A stretch of 64,000 bases of DNA from Rhodeus uyekii (Eukaryota > Chordata > Actinopteri > Cypriniformes > Acheilognathidae): positions 699,663-763,662 of the forward strand of contig JAWRVZ010000246.1 of the NCBI GenBank assembly GCA_037043235.1, in the 5' to 3' direction. Shown piece by piece: positions 59,101 to 64,000 of the stretch; within the stretch, counting starts at the first letter, position 1; the number at the start of each line of letters is the position of its first letter. The notes under the pieces were generated by a model that worked only from the letters and a program-made list of their open reading frames with translations, ran no database searches and had not been told where the DNA came from. The translations under genes and the position numbers were made by a program.

Positions 59101-62100
59101 TTTGATGTACTTTCTGCCGTTGAGGATGGTGTAGATGGAGCGGTACCTGATGTGGATGATACAGTTTCCAGTGTTGAAGAACTTTCTTCTGTAGTTGATT
59201 GTAATGTGGAAGTGCTCATAGGGGACATAGCTGTTGTAATTGTTGATTGAGCTGTCGCTGTAGATTCTGTTTCTTTGCTAGAAGTAACTGGAGTAGTTTC
59301 TGTCTGCTGGCTTGTTGTTTGTTCCACACTTGTTGAAGGAACGTCTGTTGTAGAAGTGAATTTTGATGTACTTTCTGCCGTTGAGGATGGTGTAGATGGA
59401 GCGGTACCTGATGTGGATGATACAGTTTCCAGTGTTGAACCACTTTCTTCTGTAGTTGATTGTAATGTGGAAGTGCTCATAGGGGACAAAGCTGTTGTAA
59501 TTGTTGATTGAGCTGTCGGTGTAGATTCTGTTTCTTTGCTAGAAGTAACTGGAGTAGTTTCTGTCTGCTGGCTTGTAGTTTGTTCCACACTTGTTGAAGG
59601 AACGTCTGTTGTAGAAGTGAATTTTGATGTACTTTCTGCCGTTGAGGATGGTGTAGATGGAGCGGTACCTGATGTCGATGAGACAGTTTCCAGTGTTGAA
59701 GCACTTTCAGCTGTAGATGATTCTGATGTGGTTGTGCTCATAGGGGATGTAGCTGTTGTCAATGTTGATTGAGCTGTCGCTGTAGATTCTGTTTCTTTGC
59801 TAGAAGTAACTGGAGTAGTTTCTGTCTGCTGGCTTGTTGTTTGTTCCACACTTGTTGAAGGAATGTCTGTTGTAAGTGAAGTGAATTCTGATGTACTTTC
59901 TGCCGTTGAGGATGGTGTAGATGGAGCGGTACCTGATGTCGATGAGACAGTTTCCAGTGTTGAAGCACTTTCAGCTGTAGATGATTCTGATGTGGTTGTG
60001 CTCATAGGGGATGTAGCTGTTGTAATTGTTGATTGAGCTGTCGCTGTAGATTCTGTTTCTTTGCTAAAAGTAACTGGAGTAGTTTCTGTCTGCTGGCTTG
60101 TTGTTTGTTCCACACTTGTTGAAGGAACGTCTGTTGTAGAAGTGAATTTTGATGTACTTTCTGCCGTTGAGGATGGTGTAGATGGAGCGGTACCTGATGT
60201 GGATGATACAGTTTCCAGTGTTGAACCACTTTCTTCTGTAGTTGATTGTAATGTGGAAGTGCTCATAGGGGACAAAGCTGTTGTAATTGTTGATTGAGCT
60301 GTCGGTGTAGATTCTGTTTCTTTGCTAGAAGTAACTGGAGTAGTTTCTGTCTGCTGGCTTGTAGTTTGTTCCACACTTGTTGAAGGAACGTCTGTTGTAG
60401 AAGTGAATTTTGATGTACTTTCTGCCGTTGAGGATGGTGTAGATGGAGCGGTACCTGATGTCGATGAGACAGTTTCCAGTGTTGAAGCACTTTCAGCTGT
60501 AGATGATTCTGATGTGGTTGTGCTCATAGGGGATGTAGCTGTTGTAATTGTTGATTGAGCTGTCGCTGTAGATTCTGTTTCTTTGCTAGAAGTAACTGGA
60601 GTAGTTTCTGTCTGCTGGCTTGTTGTTTGTTCCACACTTGTTGAATGAACGTCTGTTGTAGAAGTGAGTTTTGATGTACTTTCTGCCGTTGAGGATGGTG
60701 TAGATGGAGCAGTACCTGATGTGGATAATGTCGTTTCCAGTGTTGAACCACTTTCTTCTGTAGTTGATTGTAATGTGGAAGTGCTCATAGGGGACATAGC
60801 TGTTGTAATTGTTGATTGAGCTGTCGCTGTAGATTCTGTTTCTTTGCTAGAAGTAACTGGAGTAGTTTCTGTCTGCTGGCTTGTAGTTTGTTCCACACTT
60901 GTTGAATGAACATCTGTTGTAGAAGTGAGTTTTGATGTACTTTCTGCCGTTGAGGATGGTGTAGATGGAGCAGTACCTGATGTGGATAATGTCGTTTCCA
61001 GTGTTGAACCACTTTCTACTGTAGTTGATTGTAATGTGGAAGTGCTCATAGGGGACAAAGCTGTTGTAATTGTTGATTGAGCTGTCGCTGTAGATTCTGT
61101 TTCTTTGCTAGAAGTAACTGGAGTAGTTTCTGTCTGCTGGCTTGTTGTTTGTTCCACAGTTGTTGAAGGAACGTCTGTTGTAGAAGTGAATTCTGATGTA
61201 CTTTCTGCCATTGAGGATGCTGACGATGGAGCGGTACCTGATGTGGATGATACAGTTTCCAGTGTTGAAGCACTTTCAGCTGTAGATGATTCTGATGTGG
61301 TTGTGCTCATAGGGGACATAGCTGTTGTAATTGTTGATTGAGCTGTCGCTGTAGATTCTGTTTCTTTGCTAGAAGTAACTGGAGTAGTTTCTGTCTGCTG
61401 GCTTGTTGTTTGTTCCACACTTGTTGAAGGAATGTCTGTTTTAGAAGTGAATTTTGATGTACTTTCTGCCGTTGAGGATGGTGTAGATGGAGCGGTACCT
61501 GATGTGGATGATACAGTTTCCAGTGTTGAAGCACTTTCTTCTGTAGTTGATTCTGATGTGGTTGTGCTCTTAGGGGATGTAGCTGTTGTAATTGTTGATT
61601 GAGCTGTCGCTGTAGATTCTGTTTCTTTGCTAGAAGTAACTGGAGTAGTTTCTGTCTGCTGGCTTGTTGTTTGTTCCACACTTGTTGAAGGAACGTCTGT
61701 TGTAATTGAAGTGAATTCTGATGTACTTTTTGTCATAGAGGATGCTGACGATGGAGCGGTACCTGATGTGGATGATACAGTTTCCAGTGTTGAAGCACTT
61801 TCTTCTGTAGTTGATTGTAACGTGGAAGTGCTCATAAGGGACGTAGCTGTTGTAATTGTTGATTGAGCTGTCGCTGTAGATTCTGTTTCTTTGCTAGAAG
61901 CAACTGGAGTAGTTTCTGTCTGCTGGCTTGTTGTTTGTTCCACACTTGTTGAAGGAACGTCTGTTGTAGAAGTGAATTTTGATGTACTTTCTGCCGTTGA
62001 GGATGGTGTAGATGGAGCGGTACCTGATGTGGATGAAACAGTTTCCAGTGTTGAAGCACTTTCAGCTGTAGATGATTCTGATGTGGTTGTGCTCTTAGGG

Positions 62101-64000
62101 GATGTAGCTGTTGTAATTGTTGATTGAGCTGTCGCTGTAGATTCTGTTTCTTTGCTAGAAGTAACTGGAGTAGTTTCTGTCTGCTGGCTTGTTGTTTGTT
62201 CCACACTTGTTGAAGGAACGTCTGTTGTAGAAGTGAATTTTGATGTACTTTCTGTCGTTGAGGATGGTGTAGATGGAGCGGTACCTGATGTGGATGATAC
62301 AGTTTCCAGTGTTGAAGCACTTTCTTCTGTAGTTGATTGTAACGTGGAAGTGCTCATAAGGGACGTAGCTGTTGTAATTGTTGATTGAGCTGTCGCTGTA
62401 GATTCTGTTTCTTTGCTAGAAGCAACTGGAGTAGTTTCTGTCTGCTGGCTTGTTGTTTGTTCCACACTTGTTGAAGGAACGTCTGTTGTAGAAGTGAATT
62501 TTGATGTACTTTCTGCCGTTGAGGATGATGTAGATGGAGCGATATCTGATGTGGATGATACAGTTTCCAGTGTTGAAGCACTTTCTTCTGTAGTTGATTG
62601 TAACGTGGAAGTGCTCATAAGGGACGTAGCTGTTGTAATTGTTGATTGAGCTGTCGCTGTAGATTCTGTTTCTTTGCTAGAAGTAACTGGAGTAGTTTCT
62701 GTCTGCTGGCTTGTTGTTTGTTCCACACTTGTTGAAGGAACGTCTGTTGTAGAAGTGAATTTTGATGTACTTTCTGTCGTTGAGGATGGTGTAGATGGAG
62801 CGGTACCTGATGTCGATGATACAGTTTCCAGTGTTGAAGCACTTTCAGCTGTAGATGATTCTGATGTGGTTGTGCTCATAGGGGATGTAGCTGTTGTAAT
62901 TGTTGATTGAGCTGTCGCTGTAGATTCTGTTTCTTTGCTAGAAGTAACTGGAGTAGTTTCTGTCTGCTGGCTTGTTGTTTGTTCCACACTTGTTGAAGGA
63001 ACGTCTGTTGTAGAAGTGAATTTTGATGTACTTTCTGCCGTTGAGGATGGTGTAGATGGAGCGGTACCTGATGTCGATGAGACAGTTTCCAGTGTTGAAG
63101 CACTTTCAGCTGTAGATGATTCTGATGTGGTTGTGCTCATAGGGGATGTAGCTGTTGTCAATGTTGATTGAGCTGTCGCTGTAGATTCTGTTTCTTTGCT
63201 AGAAGTAACTGGAGTAGTTTCTGTCTGCTGGCTTGTTGTTTGTTCCACACTTGTTGAAGGAATGTCTGTTGTAAGTGAAGTGAATTCTGATGTACTTTCT
63301 GCCGTTGAGGATGGTGTAGATGGAGCGGTACCTGATGTCGATGAGACAGTTTCCAGTGTTGAAGCACTTTCAGCTGTAGATGATTCTGATGTGGTTGTGC
63401 TCATAGGGGATGTAGCTGTTGTAATTGTTGATTGAGCTGTCGCTGTAGATTCTGTTTCTTTGCTAGAAGTAACTGGAGTAGTTTCTGTCTGCTGGCTTGT
63501 TGTTTGTTCCACACTTGTTGAAGGAACGTCTGTTGTAATTGAAGTGAATTCTGATGTACTTTTTGTCATAGAGGATGCTGACGATGGAGCGGTACCTGAT
63601 GTGGATGATACAGTTTCCAGTGTTGAAGCACTTTCTTCTGTAGTTGATTGTAACGTGGAAGTGCTCATAAGGGACGTAGCTGTTGTAATTGTTGATTGAG
63701 CTGTCGCTGTAGATTCTGTTTCTTTGCTAGAAGCAACTGGAGTAGTTTCTGTCTGCTGGCTTGTTGTTTGTTCCACACTTGTTGAAGGAACGTCTGTTGT
63801 AGAAGTGAATTTTGATGTACTTTCTGCCGTTGAGGATGGTGTAGATGGAGCGGTACCTGATGTGGATGAAACAGTTTCCAGTGTTGAAGCACTTTCAGCT
63901 GTAGATGATTCTGATGTGGTTGTGCTCTTAGGGGATGTAGCTGTTGTAATTGTTGATTGAGCTGTCGCTGTAGATTCTGTTTCTTTGCTAGAAGTAACTG
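46857..64000 (-). CDS. Giant transmembrane mucin, MUC3/MUC12/MUC17 type, 3' part (5' end outside the window)
   Basis: Membrane-anchored, heavily O-glycosylated surface mucin. Exons read on the minus strand are 64000-51080 (open at the edge), 50757-50636, 50331-50273, 50186-49969, 49796-49628, 47367-47212, 47127-47066 and 46957-46857. Every junction is GT-AG and keeps frame, ending at TAG 46857-46859. At least about 4,600 residues are encoded here. Order: Ser/Thr repeats of 87/88 residues; EGF-like domain (six Cys, 51188-51114); SEA domain with LRPGSVIAE; EGF-like domain closing across exons; one membrane span; 56-residue tail with Tyr in HQNYLVTED and C-terminus SSAW. EGF-SEA-EGF-TM is the MUC3/12/17 layout. 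MUC13 is less likely because only one EGF-like domain follows SEA. MUC4 is excluded because no NIDO, AMOP or VWD module is seen. Signal peptide and promoter are not in the window. The exact orthologue is uncertain, so no symbol is given. Confidence 0.9.
47212..47367 (-). other. Mucin exon with end of EGF-like domain 2 and membrane span
   Basis: After the last EGF cysteine (codon 14 of the exon) and LYRRGSG comes a 27-residue hydrophobic run, FYAVLFGTLGAFALLIIV and onward, at 47300-47220. It is followed by the basic YRARTSRTRK, the expected stop-transfer side. This is a single type I membrane anchor. Confidence 0.9.
47570..48670. repeat. Degenerate repeated segment (three copies) in mucin intron
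   Basis: Three related stretches near 47,580-47,690, 47,970-48,070 and 48,540-48,660 share the order: GTTTTCAAAA-like word, TTTTCAGGCCC, then an AAATG/AACG CC(A/G)TT-like word. They look like old copies of one interspersed unit. No coding signal is present in this 2.26-kb intron. Confidence 0.5.
48963..49467 (+). mobile_element. Non-autonomous hAT-like element in a mucin intron
   Basis: The ends are CAGTGGTTCTCAA and TTGAGAAGCACTG, imperfect inverted repeats of the hAT CAGTG-TTCTCAA type. The element is flanked on both sides by the identical 8-bp ATTCAGGG (48955-48962 and 49468-49475), the target duplication length of hAT elements. It is 505 bp long with no transposase and contains a T20 tract at 49011-49030. 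Confidence 0.85.
49628..49796 (-). other. Mucin exon with start of EGF-like domain 2
   Basis: Encodes DISDLEPYVNCSVEFPGF, then WVCVGPC and CNQHGLCRNGENGSVC. The module is completed by the next exon (47367 downward), reading ECYGDSF and DQC. Acceptor GTGTAG and donor GTAAGT agree in phase with both neighbours. Confidence 0.85.
49969..50186 (-). other. Mucin exon with SEA C-terminal half and a 21-bp duplication
   Basis: The exon has 72 codons plus flanking phase bases. After the GSV site it encodes QYRYTNNNTEISNLNDHLD and then an N-glycosylation-rich stretch. A perfect-looking 21-bp tandem duplication near 49,990-50,031 repeats the seven residues LVENITV/LVENITM. Acceptor TTCAAG and donor GTAAGT are both clear. 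Confidence 0.8.
50177..50728 (-). other. SEA domain, first part, split by introns, with cleavage site
   Basis: Coding pieces are 50728-50636, 50331-50273 and 50186-50177, and the domain runs on into exon 50186-49969. The domain begins near ATVSLRMNMNYIPQYG, continues LQPLFEKRPNFKEVLIRKL, and reaches RPGSVIAE. The G-S bond falls at 50180/50179. SEA domains of MUC1 and MUC3/17 break themselves at a G|S bond in a similar RPGSV-like turn, so autoproteolysis into two non-covalently held subunits is expected. Cleavage is inferred from the motif. Confidence 0.75.
51114..51188 (-). other. EGF-like domain 1 of the mucin
   Basis: Six cysteines lie in 25 residues (CDC...CECLC...C, with NGFNYTDKC and FYGKNC). 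This matches a short EGF-like module just before SEA, as in the MUC3/17 group. The exon ends soon after at donor GTAAGT (51079-51074). Confidence 0.75.
51189..51640 (-). other. Unique Ser/Thr-rich linker of the mucin
   Basis: Between the last recognisable repeat unit and the first EGF-like domain the protein stays rich in Ser, Thr and Pro but loses the 87-residue period. It probably extends the glycosylated stalk. Confidence 0.75.
51640..64000 (-). repeat. 261/264-bp tandem array encoding 87/88-residue mucin repeats
   Basis: The anchor for residues VTSSKETES recurs every 261 or 264 bases. There are 44 full periods between about 52,456 and 63,985 (mean 262 bp), plus about three more diverged units down to about 51,640. 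The array continues past the window. One consensus unit (87 residues, starting VEQTTSQQTETTPV) has 51 Ser/Thr, five Pro and no Cys or Trp. The 264-bp form has one extra codon near the F-T-S segment (SLTTD or SITTD in place of STTD). No stop codon breaks the sense frame. The frames open on the other strand are shadows of the repeat. Confidence 0.97.

Noticed and set aside
51653..63960. Dozens of 75-163 codon frames on both strands across the mucin array
   Set aside because: They repeat every 261/264 bases with the array and are out-of-frame shadows of the Ser/Thr repeat. Only the minus frame joined to the EGF/SEA exons is coding.
51640..64000. A CRISPR-like or satellite array
   Set aside because: The period is 261/264 bp without spacers, and the array is one open reading frame spliced to mucin domains.

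Overview
This is vertebrate nuclear DNA from a ray-finned fish, most likely a cypriniform. The reasons are multi-exon genes with GT-AG introns, dense tRNA-derived SINE and DNA-transposon remnants of types I know from cyprinids, many (GT)n/(GA)n/(AT)n microsatellites, and two recognisable vertebrate genes. There are no operons, Shine-Dalgarno sites or CRISPR arrays. Family names rest on recall of sequence patterns; no search was run.

Layout. Positions 1 to about 35,900 hold no gene I can recognise and look like a repeat-rich intergenic stretch. They contain tRNA-like SINE copies, pogo/Tigger-like elements flanked by TA, a Tc1/mariner relic at 14,957-15,745, several copies of two common cyprinid-type repeats, and microsatellites. 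Two short exon-like signals (9,523 and 27,801) are recorded at low confidence.

From about 35,930 to 43,500 on the plus strand lies errfi1 (Mig-6, ERBB receptor feedback inhibitor 1). It has a GC-rich promoter with a TATA-like box, a non-coding first exon with two uORFs, and three coding exons: 39788-39912, 40083-40138 and 40776-41878. Together they encode 427 residues, followed by a 1.6 kb 3' UTR with a poly(A) signal at 43493.

From 46,857 to the right edge on the minus strand, tail-to-tail with errfi1, lies the 3' part of a giant transmembrane mucin gene. One exon of at least 12.9 kb encodes about 47 tandem 87/88-residue Ser/Thr-rich repeats and an EGF-like domain. Seven small exons then encode a SEA domain with a G-SV autoproteolysis motif, a second EGF-like domain, one membrane span and a 56-residue cytoplasmic tail ending at TAG 46857-46859. 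The order EGF-SEA-EGF-TM is that of the MUC3/MUC12/MUC17 group. The 5' end of the gene lies beyond position 64,000.

The two genes belong loosely to one theme. Errfi1 is a cytoplasmic brake on EGFR/ErbB receptors, and the mucin is an epithelial surface protein with EGF-like modules. No functional link between them is shown by the sequence. The most notable points are the higher-order duplications inside the mucin array, the complete 3' gene structure of the mucin, a Tyr-to-Phe change at the Src-priming position of Mig-6, a Q/E/R-rich insertion in Mig-6, and two pogo-like elements that entered the same TA of the same SINE family at two loci.
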